Shown here: in pieces, positions 1-8,246 of the stretch
Position numbering within the stretch: position 1 is the first letter of the stretch
Layout of the letters: each line of letters starts with the position of its first letter
Source: Beijerinckiaceae bacterium
GTDB lineage: Bacteria > Pseudomonadota > Alphaproteobacteria > Rhizobiales > Beijerinckiaceae
Reading direction: 5' to 3'
Assembly (NCBI GenBank): GCA_947478455.1
Contig: CANJWR010000026.1
Coordinates: forward strand, 1 to 36,780
Length of the DNA: 36,780 bases
The notes under the pieces: model-generated
The model's input: only the letters and a program-made list of their open reading frames with translations
Database searches by the model: none
What the model was told of the DNA's origin: nothing
Made by a program: the position numbers and the translations under genes

Positions 1-1
1 A

Positions 2-130
2 CTTCTGGAGGCCATCAACGGAAACGTCCAGGCCGCCAAACGCAAGGCAAAAGGCTATCGCAGCAAGCGCAACCTCAAGTTGATGGTCTACCTCATCGCC
101 GGAGGGGTGCTGGACACGCTACCCACATGA
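2..130 (+). CDS. ISL3-family transposase, C-terminal end (cut by window edge)
   Basis: Forty-two codons in frame from position 2 to a TGA at 128-130; the rest lies left of the window. The residues read LLEAINGNVQAAKRKAKGY followed by a run ending in YLIAGGVLDTLPT. The 'E-x-I/V-N-G-x-(I/V)-Q-x-A-K' helix, the 'KGYRSKRN' stretch and the 'IAG-x-L' tail are typical of the extreme C-terminus of ISL3-type DDE transposases. It ends 47 bp before the 3' end of a tRNA-Gly gene. I could not identify a terminal inverted repeat between the stop and the tRNA, so whether this is an intact element or a fragment cannot be told from here. Confidence 0.7.
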   Translation, partial: LLEAINGNVQAAKRKAKGYRSKRNLKLMVYLIAGGVLDTLPT

Positions 131-177
131 AACAGCGACGAGCCAGAAACCCTACGATGATCAGATCTGAATGAAAT

Positions 178-251
178 TGGAGCGGGTGAAGGGAATCGAA
201 CCCTCGTATTCAGCTTGGAAGGCTGCTGCTCTACCATTGAGCTACACCCGC
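178..251 (-). tRNA. tRNA-Gly (anticodon TCC)
   Basis: The complementary strand gives a 74-nt cloverleaf that starts GCGGGTGTAGC, has the D-arm text CTCAATGGTAGAG, an anticodon loop CTTCCAA (anticodon TCC), the T-arm GGGTTCGATTCCC and an acceptor stem closing with CACCCGC. A discriminator T and encoded CCA (178-180 on the plus strand) follow. The acceptor stem pairs 7 of 7. Glycine identity follows from the TCC anticodon. It lies between the transposase tail and a CoA-transferase gene on the same strand. Confidence 0.97.
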
Positions 252-262
252 GCTGGGCGTGG

Positions 263-289
263 TATGCAACGGCGCGGCGGGATTTTCAA
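263..289 (-). promoter_or_regulatory. candidate promoter of tRNA-Gly
   Basis: Read on the minus strand, a TTGAAA (complement of 284-289) is followed after 15-16 nt by TGCATA or GCATAC (around 262-268). This ends about 11 nt before the tRNA 5' end at 251. It resembles a sigma-70 -35/-10 pair placed correctly for a stable RNA. The spacer is slightly short, so the call is tentative. Confidence 0.3.
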
Positions 290-293
290 TGGA

Positions 294-338
294 GAAAAAG
301 CGCCTGCCCGGCTGCCCTGCCCGGTTCGGGGCTTTTTC
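294..338 (-). terminator. Rho-independent terminator after the CoA-transferase gene
   Basis: An imperfect inverted repeat runs from GAAAAAGCGCC (294 onward) to GGGGCTTTTTC (ending at 338). Stem arms are about 18 nt with three mismatches and the loop is about 9 nt. On the minus strand the stem ends in a T-run, and it begins at the stop codon of the CoA-transferase gene (337-339). The A/T-rich foot makes it usable on both strands. Confidence 0.5.
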
Positions 339-1506
339 AGCGCTTTGCCTTGAGCCGCGCCAGTTCCTCCAGCACCTCCTGCGTGTGCTGACCCAGCGTC
401 GGCGGCGACAAAGGCGACCCTTCCGCCGCTACGTCTTTCCACGGCATGCCGGCAATGCGGATGTGATTCGCCGAACCGGGCGGATATTCGATGTCCATCA
501 GCATAGCCCGCTCGGCGGTCTGCTCGCTGGCGAGGATTTCCGGCAGGGTATTAATGAGCTCGGTCGGCACGCTCACGGCGTTCAGCGCTTCGACCCAGTA
601 GGCGGCTTCGCGGGTACGGAACACAGCCTGCAGCGCCGGCACCAGAATGTCGCGGTAGCGGTTTCGCAAAGGCTGGGTGGCGAAGCGCTCGTCTGCCCGA
701 AACGGCTCCATCTCCGGCAGTTTCACCAGATTGAACCACGCCTTGTTGTTGGTCACCGACACAACAATCTCGCGGTCCGCCGCCGAAAAGCTCTCGTAGG
801 GCGAAATGAAAGGGTGGCCGTTGCCAAAACGCTTTGAAATATCGCCCCCCATGCCCCAGCCTGCTGCCGCCTGCCCCTGCAGGGCGATCATGCCATCGAG
901 CATGGCGATGTCGAGAAACCGCCCCTTTCCGGTGCGCATCCGGTCAATGATGGCGCCGAGGATCGAAACGATCGCCGAAAACCCGCCCATCGTGTCCGCA
1001 ATGGGCGCAGCCGCCTTGATCGGCCGCCCGTCCGGCTCTCCGGTCAGCGACATGAGGCCGCTGACCGCCTGCAGCATGAGATCGTTTGCGGGGCGCTTCG
1101 CGAGCGGCCCCTTCTGTCCGTAGCCGCTGAGCGAACAATAGATGATATCGGGTCGCACCTTCACCATCGCCTCGTAGCCCAACCCGAAACGTCCGATTGT
1201 GCCGGGGCGGAAATTCTCGACGAAGACATCGCAGGTGGAGGCCAGTTCGAGGCAGGTCTGTCGACCCTCTTCCGTATGGAGATCGAGCGCCACGGAACGC
1301 TTGTTGCGATTATAGGCCAGCATGGTGGGCGTGGAATCGTTGCCGAACTGCGGAATGGCCCAGCGGCGCGCCTCGTCGCCGCCATCGGGCATCTCGATCT
1401 TGATTACGTCTGCGCCCAGATCGCCGAGCGTCATCGTGCAAAGCGGCCCCGCAAGCGCGCGCGTCGTATCCAGCACCCGGATGCCCGACAATGGTCCCTG
1501 ACGCAT
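337..1506 (-). CDS. CaiB/BaiF class III CoA-transferase
   Basis: This 389-aa protein belongs to the class III CoA-transferases (formyl-CoA or succinyl-CoA:acid CoA-transferase type), which move CoA between carboxylic acids through an aspartyl anhydride. The N-terminus reads GIRVLDTTRALAGP and then GADVIKIE, the usual Rossmann start of the family. The 'RPANDLMLQA' motif carries the likely catalytic Asp at about residue 142, followed by the family's 'SG-x-M-x-x-TGEPDG' segment. I chose the ATG at 1506 because GGGGGAAG lies just upstream and the family's first strand starts right after it. The frame stays open to 1851, but that extension shows no homology. It diverges from the thiolase-like gene at 1685. 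It probably activates the acid handled by that gene pair. The acyl donor and acceptor cannot be predicted. Confidence 0.9.
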   Translation of the reverse strand: MRQGPLSGIRVLDTTRALAGPLCTMTLGDLGADVIKIEMPDGGDEARRWAIPQFGNDSTPTMLAYNRNKRSVALDLHTEEGRQTCLELASTCDVFVENFRPGTIGRFGLGYEAMVKVRPDIIYCSLSGYGQKGPLAKRPANDLMLQAVSGLMSLTGEPDGRPIKAAAPIADTMGGFSAIVSILGAIIDRMRTGKGRFLDIAMLDGMIALQGQAAAGWGMGGDISKRFGNGHPFISPYESFSAADREIVVSVTNNKAWFNLVKLPEMEPFRADERFATQPLRNRYRDILVPALQAVFRTREAAYWVEALNAVSVPTELINTLPEILASEQTAERAMLMDIEYPPGSANHIRIAGMPWKDVAAEGSPLSPPTLGQHTQEVLEELARLKAKR

Positions 1507-1684
1507 TCTTCCCCCGATGTTCCCGCCGCGCGGCTGTTCGACGCGCGTGCAATGACGACGTTCGCGCCCGCTTGCATCGCGCCACGATTGCCCGAATAAT
1601 GTCATCGGAAAGTCGGAACGTCCATGCTGACGAAAACGCCGACAGCCAGCGACAAGAAGTGGCCCATGAGGCCGGAGGAAACGA

Positions 1685-2905
1685 ATGGCGTCCAGACTGG
1701 GATATAGCGCGGCCATCGTAGGCATAGGCCGCTGCATGACGAAGCGCGAGGATGCGGAGAAGCTCACAGCCCTCCAGCTCGGCTCGATTTCATCCGCTAA
1801 TGCGATCAAAAACGCCGGCATCAAGCGCGGACAGATCGGGGCGTTCTTCACCGGCCGTTGCCCGACCTCCTATCGCACACTGCAATATAATCAGACGTTG
1901 CTGAATGAACTTAAAATTGCGCCGGTGTTCAATACCGAAGTCACCGCCCATGGCGCGGGCGCGTTGGGCACGCTCGAACTCGGCGTGCTGGCGGTGAATT
2001 CGGGGCTCGTCGACTATGCGCTCTGTGTCACCAACGAGGCCTCTGGCGTCTGGCTGAAAGACAAGGTGGGCCAGAACGCCGCCGGCGAAAGCAATCCGCA
2101 ATTCGAGGCGCCCTTCGGACCGACGACGCCTTCGCTCTATGCGCAGGTCGCGTGCCGCTACATGCACGAATATGGCGCGACTTCCGAGATGCTCGCCAAG
2201 GTCGCGGTCGAGAACCGCAACTGGGCGCTGACGCACCCCTATGCGGCCATGCGCAATCGCGGCAAAATCACCATCGACGACGTGCTGAACTCACGCATGA
2301 TCGCCTCGCCGCTGCATTTGCTCGATTGCGCTGTGAACTATCCGGGCGGCATTTCGACCGCCTTCATCGTGACGCGCGCCGAACTCGCGAAGAACCATGA
2401 AAACCCGACATGGATCGCCGGCTTCGGCCAGCAGACCACCCATGAATGGATAAGCGAGCGCATGGGCGCCTATGACCTCGACGTCATCGGCCACGAGCCC
2501 AATCTAACCAACACGGGCTGCGCCACAGCTGCAAAACAGGCTTACGAAATGTCGGGTCTCAAGCCGAAAGACATCGACATTGTGCAGACCTCTGCGCCGT
2601 TCTCTTTCGTGCATCTGATGATGCTGGAGGAACTCGGCTTCTGCAAGAAGGGCGAAGGCGGCGCTTTCGTAATGGATGGCAATATCGATTTCGATGGCGG
2701 CATGGCGTTCAACACAATGGGTGGCTATCTCTCCTTCGGCCAGATGGCGCAGGGCCTCTACAATCTGCACGAAACCGTCGACCAGATCTGGGGCCGCGCC
2801 GAAGGGCGTCAGGTTCCCGACGCCGATATCGGACTGGTGCATGGACACGGCGGCATTCTGGCGTCGCATTCCGTGATGATCGTTTCCAGGGAGCGCGCAC
2901 AATGA
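1685..2905 (+). CDS. thiolase-like protein (SCP2/lipid-transfer type) lacking canonical catalytic residues
   Basis: A 406-aa thiolase-fold protein of the acetyl-CoA acetyltransferase/SCP-x group. GCCGGAGGAAACG precedes the ATG. It has the family pattern 'SAAIVGIGR' at the start, the 'LEELGFCKKGEGGAFV' segment and 'NTMGGYLSFGQ' in the C-terminal half. Key residues differ from working thiolases. The nucleophile motif CASG is replaced by 'HGAGALG' (about residues 89-95), 'GHP' by 'GQM', and the final Cys-containing loop reads 'HGHGG'. The gene overlaps the DUF35 gene by 4 bp (ATGA). Thiolase-like/DUF35 pairs are known as BbsAB in benzylsuccinate degradation and Ltp2/ChsH2, a retro-aldolase, in steroid degradation. 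A C-C lyase role or a structural subunit role is therefore more likely than classical thiolysis. Confidence 0.85.
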   Translation: MASRLGYSAAIVGIGRCMTKREDAEKLTALQLGSISSANAIKNAGIKRGQIGAFFTGRCPTSYRTLQYNQTLLNELKIAPVFNTEVTAHGAGALGTLELGVLAVNSGLVDYALCVTNEASGVWLKDKVGQNAAGESNPQFEAPFGPTTPSLYAQVACRYMHEYGATSEMLAKVAVENRNWALTHPYAAMRNRGKITIDDVLNSRMIASPLHLLDCAVNYPGGISTAFIVTRAELAKNHENPTWIAGFGQQTTHEWISERMGAYDLDVIGHEPNLTNTGCATAAKQAYEMSGLKPKDIDIVQTSAPFSFVHLMMLEELGFCKKGEGGAFVMDGNIDFDGGMAFNTMGGYLSFGQMAQGLYNLHETVDQIWGRAEGRQVPDADIGLVHGHGGILASHSVMIVSRERAQ

Positions 2906-3360
2906 GCGAGCCAGCAATCAAGCTTGAAGACTGGGCGCAGGGCATTCCGATGCGCGCCGGGCCGGTGTCGCTCGGCCTTTATCAACCATCGCCGGAGACC
3001 ATGGAATACTGGCGCGGTATCGACCGTCGCGAGTTGATGCTGCGGCACTGCGACCATTGCAATCGCTTCTTCCATCCCAAGCGCATCGTCTGCAGCGATT
3101 GCGGCGCAAGCGATCTCACATGGAAGCCCGCATCCGGGACCGGCAAGGTTTATAGCTTCAGCGAAATTCATCGTGCACCGAGCGAAGCCTTTGCGGCGGG
3201 CGCGCCCTACATCAACGGCATCGTGCGCCTCACCGAAGGCGTTCATCTGTTCACACGCTTCATTCCGGACCCCGGCCCGGTGAAGATCGATGCGCCTGCG
3301 CGTCTCGACTTCCGCGTGCTGGAGTCGAAATGGATGCTGCCAGTTTTTCTTGTGGGATAG
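2902..3360 (+). CDS. DUF35 OB-fold / zinc-ribbon acyl-CoA-associated protein
   Basis: A 152-aa protein of the DUF35 family, which combines an N-terminal rubredoxin-like zinc ribbon with an OB-fold. Two CxxC knuckles are visible: CDHC (Cys50, Cys53) and CSDC (Cys64, Cys67). The 'GTGKVYSFSEIHRAP' strand that opens the OB domain follows. Members pair with a thiolase-like partner, and the OB domain helps bind the acyl-CoA. The start codon overlaps the stop of the upstream thiolase-like gene (ATGA at 2902-2905), so the two are almost certainly translationally coupled and act as one complex. The next gene starts 47 bp downstream. Confidence 0.9.
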   Translation: MSEPAIKLEDWAQGIPMRAGPVSLGLYQPSPETMEYWRGIDRRELMLRHCDHCNRFFHPKRIVCSDCGASDLTWKPASGTGKVYSFSEIHRAPSEAFAAGAPYINGIVRLTEGVHLFTRFIPDPGPVKIDAPARLDFRVLESKWMLPVFLVG

Positions 3361-3407
3361 GCGTAGATTCTCATTCAACGAGTAAAAAGACATCAGGGAG
3401 GGGAAAC

Positions 3408-4436
3408 ATGTTTGCAGGATCGAAAAGACTCGCGATAGCTCTTGTGGCGAGCACGGTCTTTACAGCCCCGGCGCTCGCTGTCGACGATGCGCTTATCGCC
3501 GCCGCAAAAAAGGAAGGGCAGGTCACCTGGTACACGACCCAGATCGTCAACCAGTTCGTGGCCCCGACCGCCCAGTATTTCGAAAAGAAATACGGCATCA
3601 AGGTCAATTACGTCCGCGCTGAAACGAGCCAGGTTCTGCTCCGCATCATCAATGAAGCGCGAGCCGGAAAGGTTCAGGCCGACATTCTCGATGGCACCGG
3701 CATGGCCGGCCTCGTCAAGGAAGGTCTGGTGGAGAAATGGCTGCCTGAGTCCGTCAAGCGCCTGCCGAAGGAATATTTCGACCCTAACGGCTACTGGACC
3801 GCAACAAACCTTTATGTCCGCGTCGCCGGATACAACACAAACCTCGTCAAGCGCGGCACGGAACCAAAGTCCTATGACGAACTTCTTGACCCAAAATGGA
3901 AAGGCAAGATGGCCTGGTCCGTCAGCCCGTCGCCGACCGCCGTGCCGGGCTTCGTGGGCGTCATCCTGTCCGAATACGGTCAGGAAAAGGGCATCGACTA
4001 TCTGAAGAAACTGGCGAAACAGGAGGTCGCGCCGCTCAACGTTTCGGCCCGTCAGGTGGTCGACATGCTGATGGCGGGCGAATACTCCATCGGCATTCAC
4101 GTCAACAACAGCCATGTGCAGATCAGCAAGCAACAGGGCGCGCCTGTTGAGTGGATGCGCATGCAGCCGGCCATCGCATTCTTCTCGGTGATGGGCGTGA
4201 CGAAAAACTCGCCGCATCCCAATGCTGGAAAACTTCTCGCAGAATTCCTGATCTCGACGGAAGGCCAGAAACTTTACGCCGACGCCGACTACCTTCCGGT
4301 CGCTCCGGAAGTGCAGCCGCGCGATCCTGAAATGCGCCCCGACGGCAAGGAATGGCGCGTCCACTACCTGATGCCCGACGAGGTCGAAGAAAAGTCGGCT
4401 GCGTGGCTGAAAATCTACGCCGACATTTTTCGCTAA
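3408..4436 (+). CDS. iron-type ABC transporter solute-binding protein (copy 1)
   Basis: A 342-aa exported binding protein of the Fe3+/2-aminoethylphosphonate-type ABC family (extracellular family 1/6). The signal peptide MFAGSKRLAIALVASTVFTA ends in PALA. The mature domain opens DDALIAAAKKEGQVTWYTT, a hallmark of this group. I chose the ATG at 3408 because AGGGAGGGGAAAC precedes it and the signal peptide starts there; an upstream in-frame ATG at 3330 lies inside the DUF35 gene. It follows that gene by 47 bp and is followed after 33 bp by a close paralogue. No permease or ATPase of this type lies in the window. The ligand could be an organic anion rather than iron, since the neighbours are acid-catabolism genes. 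Confidence 0.88.
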   Translation: MFAGSKRLAIALVASTVFTAPALAVDDALIAAAKKEGQVTWYTTQIVNQFVAPTAQYFEKKYGIKVNYVRAETSQVLLRIINEARAGKVQADILDGTGMAGLVKEGLVEKWLPESVKRLPKEYFDPNGYWTATNLYVRVAGYNTNLVKRGTEPKSYDELLDPKWKGKMAWSVSPSPTAVPGFVGVILSEYGQEKGIDYLKKLAKQEVAPLNVSARQVVDMLMAGEYSIGIHVNNSHVQISKQQGAPVEWMRMQPAIAFFSVMGVTKNSPHPNAGKLLAEFLISTEGQKLYADADYLPVAPEVQPRDPEMRPDGKEWRVHYLMPDEVEEKSAAWLKIYADIFR

Positions 4437-4469
4437 AGAATGCGGGCAGATCAGCGCCAGGAGGGGTTC

Positions 4470-5495
4470 ATGCGACAGACGCCCATCGTGATTGGAATGA
4501 CCTTGTTAGCCGGCGGCCTCGCCACTTCCGCTTTGGCTTATGACGATGCACTGATCGCCGCTGCAAAAAAAGAAGGACAGGTGACCTGGTACACGACGCA
4601 GATCGTCAACCAGTTCGTGGCGCCCACCGCTGAATTCTTCGAAAAGAAGTTCGGCGTCAAGGTGAACTACGTGCGCGGCGGATCGAGTGAAGGCGTGATG
4701 CGCGTCATGAACGAGGCCAAGGCCGGTAAAATGCAGGCCGATGTAATCGACGGCACCGGCATGGGGACAATGATCAAGGCGGGCCTTGCGGCTAAATGGC
4801 AGCCAGATTCTGTAAAGCGTTTCCCGAAGGAATATTACGACCGGAACGGCTACTGGACCGCCACCAATCTTTACATCCGGGTCGCCGGCTACAACACAGA
4901 TCTGGTCAAGAAAGGCGAGGAGCCAAAGTCCTATGAAGATCTCCTCGACCCGAAGTGGAAGGGCAAGATGGCATGGTCGGTAAGTCCCGACCCGACATCG
5001 GTGCCGGGCTTCGTCGGCGTCATTCTTTCCGAATACGGCCGCGACAAAGGCATCGAGTATTTAAAAAAACTCACAACGCAGAACATTGCGCCGCTTCAGG
5101 CTTCGCCGCGCCAGGTCGTCGACATGATGATGGCGGGCGAGTATGCAGTCGGCGTTCACGTCAACAACAGCCATGTGCAAATCAGCAAGCAGCAGGGCGC
5201 GCCCGTCGAATGGGTGCGGATGCAGCCCGCCATTGCATTCTTTTCCATCATAGGAATGACGAAGGATGCGCCGCATCCCAACGCCGGAAAACTACTGGTC
5301 GATTTCCTCGTCTCAAAGGAAGGCCAGCAGCTATACGCCGATGCCGATTACTTGCCCGTTGATCCCGAAGTTCCGCCGCGTGATCCTGCCATGCGGCCGG
5401 ATGGCAAGACGTGGCGCGCAAATTATCTGATGCCGGACGAAGTCGAGGAAAAATCGTCCGAATGGTACAAAATCTGGCAGGATATTTTTCGGTGA
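4470..5495 (+). CDS. iron-type ABC transporter solute-binding protein (copy 2)
   Basis: A 341-aa paralogue of the preceding gene, the result of a tandem duplication. The mature start (DDALIAAAKKEGQVTWYTT) is identical, as are long blocks such as 'VHVNNSHVQISKQQGAP' and 'LYADADYLPV'; by eye most positions agree. Differences concentrate around residues 60-75 ('GGSSEGVMRVM' against 'AETSQVLLRII' in copy 1) and in the leader. These may include ligand-contacting residues. The ATG at 4470 follows CAGGAGGGGTTC and opens a signal peptide (MRQTPIVIGM...LAY). An in-frame ATG at 4440 has no ribosome site. The gene ends the plus-strand run and meets the amidohydrolase gene tail to tail. Confidence 0.88.
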   Translation: MRQTPIVIGMTLLAGGLATSALAYDDALIAAAKKEGQVTWYTTQIVNQFVAPTAEFFEKKFGVKVNYVRGGSSEGVMRVMNEAKAGKMQADVIDGTGMGTMIKAGLAAKWQPDSVKRFPKEYYDRNGYWTATNLYIRVAGYNTDLVKKGEEPKSYEDLLDPKWKGKMAWSVSPDPTSVPGFVGVILSEYGRDKGIEYLKKLTTQNIAPLQASPRQVVDMMMAGEYAVGVHVNNSHVQISKQQGAPVEWVRMQPAIAFFSIIGMTKDAPHPNAGKLLVDFLVSKEGQQLYADADYLPVDPEVPPRDPAMRPDGKTWRANYLMPDEVEEKSSEWYKIWQDIFR

Positions 5496-5498
5496 CGT

Positions 5499-5523
5499 GC
5501 TGCTTCCAGCTTATGGAAGCGGC
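5499..5523. terminator. hairpin between convergent genes
   Basis: GCTGCTTCCA (5499-5508) pairs with TGGAAGCGGC (5514-5523) around the loop GCTTA, giving a 10-bp stem with one G-T pair. It sits 4 nt after the stop of the plus-strand binding-protein gene and overlaps the stop of the minus-strand amidohydrolase gene. No T-run follows on either strand, so termination may depend on other factors. Confidence 0.4.
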
Positions 5524-6347
5524 CATCCCAGATGTTCGCAGACTGAGCGGCCCATCACCCAATCGAGATCGGCTTTCGAAAGGCCTGCCTCTTTGGTGAA
5601 CAGCGTCACGCCTTCACGATAACTGCAGGCGTGCAGCATGTGCGAAAGGTCCGTGGCCCAGAAACAGCGCTTCGCCCCGAAGGCCTCCACGATCCTGCAG
5701 ATATAGTCGTGCATGTCGCTAAACGGATACTTTTGCTTGCTGTGCAGCGGCGCGGACGAAAGTTTGGTGGTCACATTCGGAAAGCGCGCCAGCGCCAGCG
5801 TATTGGCCAGCGCTTCCGCAGTCCGGTTTTCCTTCGCCACCTGTGTGGAAAGACCCATGTGATCGATGATCAGATTGAGCTTCGGGTGGCGGTTCAGCAA
5901 TTTCTCCAGTGTCGGGCGCAGATCCGCCGCATGGACCATGAGCGGAATGCCGTAGCGCTCCGCATCCTCGAACAGCCAATCGTAGGCGCCTGATACGAGC
6001 TTCTCGCGCTCGTGCTTCGACAGGAATGATTGACGCATACCAAGATTGCCGCGCATCTTCATCCAGCCCGGCATCTGCGCGCGCGCATCCTCGCGTTCCA
6101 GGTTGAGCCTGCCCATGAAACGGAATTTGTCCGGGAAGCGATCGAAGGCCTCGGTCGCATAATCGTTGCGCATGCCTTCCCAGTGCGGAGGCACGATGAT
6201 CATGCGGTCAACGCCCGCGCCCGCCATCTGCGTCAGCGCATCCTCGATGCCCAAAGGCTCGGGCAATTGCGGCTCCAGGCCGGGCGTCCACGGCCGCTCC
6301 GGGGTTGCGGCCTTCCACAGGTGAACCTGAGCGTCAACGATCAACAT
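5511..6347 (-). CDS. amidohydrolase-2 family metal-dependent hydrolase
   Basis: A 278-aa TIM-barrel hydrolase of the amidohydrolase_2 family, which includes 2-pyrone-4,6-dicarboxylate lactonase, L-fuconolactonase and ACMSD. The first metal motif reads 'DAQVHLW' (residues 5-11), with Gln in the first His position, a variant seen in this family. 'VHAAD' (about 138), 'IIDHMGL' (about 161) and 'WATDLSHM' follow as further active-site strands. It is only distantly related to the two other amidohydrolases of this window, which carry 'DIHPHI'. The nearest gene on the same strand is the ThDP enzyme 140 bp upstream, with a strong inverted repeat between them. The substrate is unknown; hydrolysis of a lactone or decarboxylation of an acid is most likely. 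Confidence 0.85.
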   Translation of the reverse strand: MLIVDAQVHLWKAATPERPWTPGLEPQLPEPLGIEDALTQMAGAGVDRMIIVPPHWEGMRNDYATEAFDRFPDKFRFMGRLNLEREDARAQMPGWMKMRGNLGMRQSFLSKHEREKLVSGAYDWLFEDAERYGIPLMVHAADLRPTLEKLLNRHPKLNLIIDHMGLSTQVAKENRTAEALANTLALARFPNVTTKLSSAPLHSKQKYPFSDMHDYICRIVEAFGAKRCFWATDLSHMLHACSYREGVTLFTKEAGLSKADLDWVMGRSVCEHLGWPLP

Positions 6348-6420
6348 GTGGTCATTTCCTCCATTTTTGCCAGACTAGCACAAGCTGTAGGAAATTCAGC
6401 AATCGCGAAACGTCTGCGAC

Positions 6421-6466
6421 GGGAGAGACACCTGCAATTTCGCCGACGGGGAAACGTGTCTCTCCC
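6421..6466 (-). terminator. long perfect inverted repeat after the ThDP enzyme gene
   Basis: GGGAGAGACAC (6421-6431) and GTGTCTCTCCC (6456-6466) are perfect 11-bp complements around a 24-nt spacer. The repeat lies 21 nt past the stop of the ThDP-enzyme gene and about 70 nt before the amidohydrolase start. It could be a terminator or attenuator separating the two genes. A symmetric protein-binding site is the alternative, as no T-run follows on the minus strand. Confidence 0.45.
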
Positions 6467-6487
6467 TTCTACAAAGATTGGCGGGAT

Positions 6488-8026
6488 TTACATCATCACT
6501 TCGATCAGATGCGGACCCGGCATGCCGTTGACACCGGCGAGAACGCGCGCTAGCTCCTCGCAGGTCGAGACACGCGTCGCCGGCACGCCCATGCTGCGCG
6601 AGAGCGCCGCAAAGTCGATGACCGGATTTTCGAGGCTCATCATCGCCGCAGCCTTCGGGCCAGGAGCGCCTGCGCCGACACCGGCAAATTCCGTGCGCAA
6701 GATCTGGTAGGCGCGGTTGGCGAAGACAAGTGTCGTGACATTGAGGCTCTCGCGCGCCTGCGTCCACAGCGCCTGCAGCGAATACATGGCGGAACCGTCG
6801 CCCGACAGCGAGATCACGCGCCGGTCAGGGCACGCCATAGCAGCGCCGGTTGCGAGCGGCAGGCCAACGCCGATCGAGCCTCCCATGTTCTGGATCCAGT
6901 CGTGCGGCCGCGCGCCAGCGGTCACCGAAATGGATTCGCGCCCTGTAGTAATCGACTCGTCGACCACAATGCCGTTTTCGGGGATCAGGGCCGACAGAAT
7001 CTGCGCGATAGCAGGGGGCGTAAGCGGTCCGGTCGGGATCACATCCTCGGTGCGCGCCTGATGGCGGGCGTCGGAGGCCTTTGCGCCAACCGCCTCGGCC
7101 AGAGCCTCAAGGGCCGCCAAGCCATCCGCACCGGGCGCGCAAACTTCGTGAACCTGCGCGCCCTCCGGCTTCATGAGGCTCGGCTTGCCCGGATAGGCAA
7201 AAAACGAAACAGGTTCGCGCGTTTCGATCGTCACGAAATGCCGAAAGTCCTTGAGCGCCGGCAAACAAGCGTCGACGAAATATGGAATTCGGTAGGTCGG
7301 AACGCGCCCTGCCCCGCGTTCGACGCGCGAACTGAAGAACTGCGTGCCCAGCACGGCGCCTGTCTTGCCCGCAATGCGGCCAGCGAGTTCGAGCGCTCTA
7401 CCGCGCAGGGAGCGGCCCGCAATCACCAGCATGGTCTTTCCGCCACTCAGCAAGGCCTTCGCGGCCTTTACGATATCAGCCGCGCTGGCCTGATCGAGCG
7501 AGTGCTGCGATTGTGTCGTCGCCGTGCCGGAAGCTTCCTCCCACGCAGTGTCACCCGGCAGGATCAGCGAGGCGATGCGGCTCTTGCGGGCTTCCGCAAT
7601 GGCCTCTGCGGTGTCGCGGGCAATCTCGTTGGAGCTGCGAGACGTCTTCACCCAGTCGGACAGCGGTCGCGCAATGCCCTCGATGTCGGATGACAGCGGC
7701 GCATCGTATTTCAGATGCCAGGATGCATGCTCTCCGATAATGTTGACGATGCCTGAGGACGCCTTGCGGGCGTTGTGAATGTTCGAAAGCCCGTTGGCAA
7801 GGCCCGGACCAAGATGCAGCAAGGTCGACGCCGGCTTGTCGGCCATGCGCCAGTAGCCATCGGCGGCGCCTGTCGCAACACTCTCGTGCAACGCCAGCAC
7901 AGCCCGCATTCCATCGACACGATCAAGAGCCGCGACAAAATGCATCTCGGACGTGCCAGGATTGGTGAAACATACATCGACGCCGCCCGCTACGAGCGTG
8001 CGCACCAAACTCTCGGCTCCGTTCAT
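6488..8026 (-). CDS. thiamine-diphosphate-dependent decarboxylase / acetolactate synthase-like enzyme
   Basis: A 512-aa ThDP enzyme of the benzoylformate decarboxylase/acetolactate synthase large-subunit-like group. The N-terminal Pyr domain has 'NPGTSE' (residues 22-27) and the conserved glutamate in 'HESVATGAADGY' (Glu48) that activates the cofactor. The C-terminal PP domain has the Mg-ThDP motif from GDGS (409-412) to NRAY (437-440). The length suits the benzoylformate decarboxylase type without an FAD-linked regulatory partner, and no small subunit gene is nearby. This supports a 2-oxo-acid decarboxylase or carboligase. The gene diverges from an exported protein of unknown function at 8247. 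The substrate is not deducible, but an aryl 2-oxo acid would suit the neighbourhood. Confidence 0.88.
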   Translation of the reverse strand: MNGAESLVRTLVAGGVDVCFTNPGTSEMHFVAALDRVDGMRAVLALHESVATGAADGYWRMADKPASTLLHLGPGLANGLSNIHNARKASSGIVNIIGEHASWHLKYDAPLSSDIEGIARPLSDWVKTSRSSNEIARDTAEAIAEARKSRIASLILPGDTAWEEASGTATTQSQHSLDQASAADIVKAAKALLSGGKTMLVIAGRSLRGRALELAGRIAGKTGAVLGTQFFSSRVERGAGRVPTYRIPYFVDACLPALKDFRHFVTIETREPVSFFAYPGKPSLMKPEGAQVHEVCAPGADGLAALEALAEAVGAKASDARHQARTEDVIPTGPLTPPAIAQILSALIPENGIVVDESITTGRESISVTAGARPHDWIQNMGGSIGVGLPLATGAAMACPDRRVISLSGDGSAMYSLQALWTQARESLNVTTLVFANRAYQILRTEFAGVGAGAPGPKAAAMMSLENPVIDFAALSRSMGVPATRVSTCEELARVLAGVNGMPGPHLIEVMM

Positions 8027-8246
8027 GCCAGTCTCCTTGAATTCTCCTCGGCGAACAGCGATCTATCTGCCGATTTGGCGTCATTGTTAGAAATCATTTC
8101 GCAACTGACTTGTGAAGCTCTTTCCGCAATCAATAGGGAAAAGCAGGATTAATAATATGAGGCGTTCGATAAGTTCGGACGGATGTGTCTGGACTAAAGC
8201 TTTGACGCTGAGCAGGCTGAATACAGCCTAAAATAGGGAGATCGCC

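Noticed and set aside
1507..1851. N-terminal extension of the CoA-transferase frame
   Set aside because: Composition is unlike the family, no ribosome site was found, and it overlaps the start of the divergent thiolase-like gene.
3393..4364. 323-codon open frame on the minus strand
   Set aside because: It is antisense to the iron-type binding-protein gene and shows no domain features.
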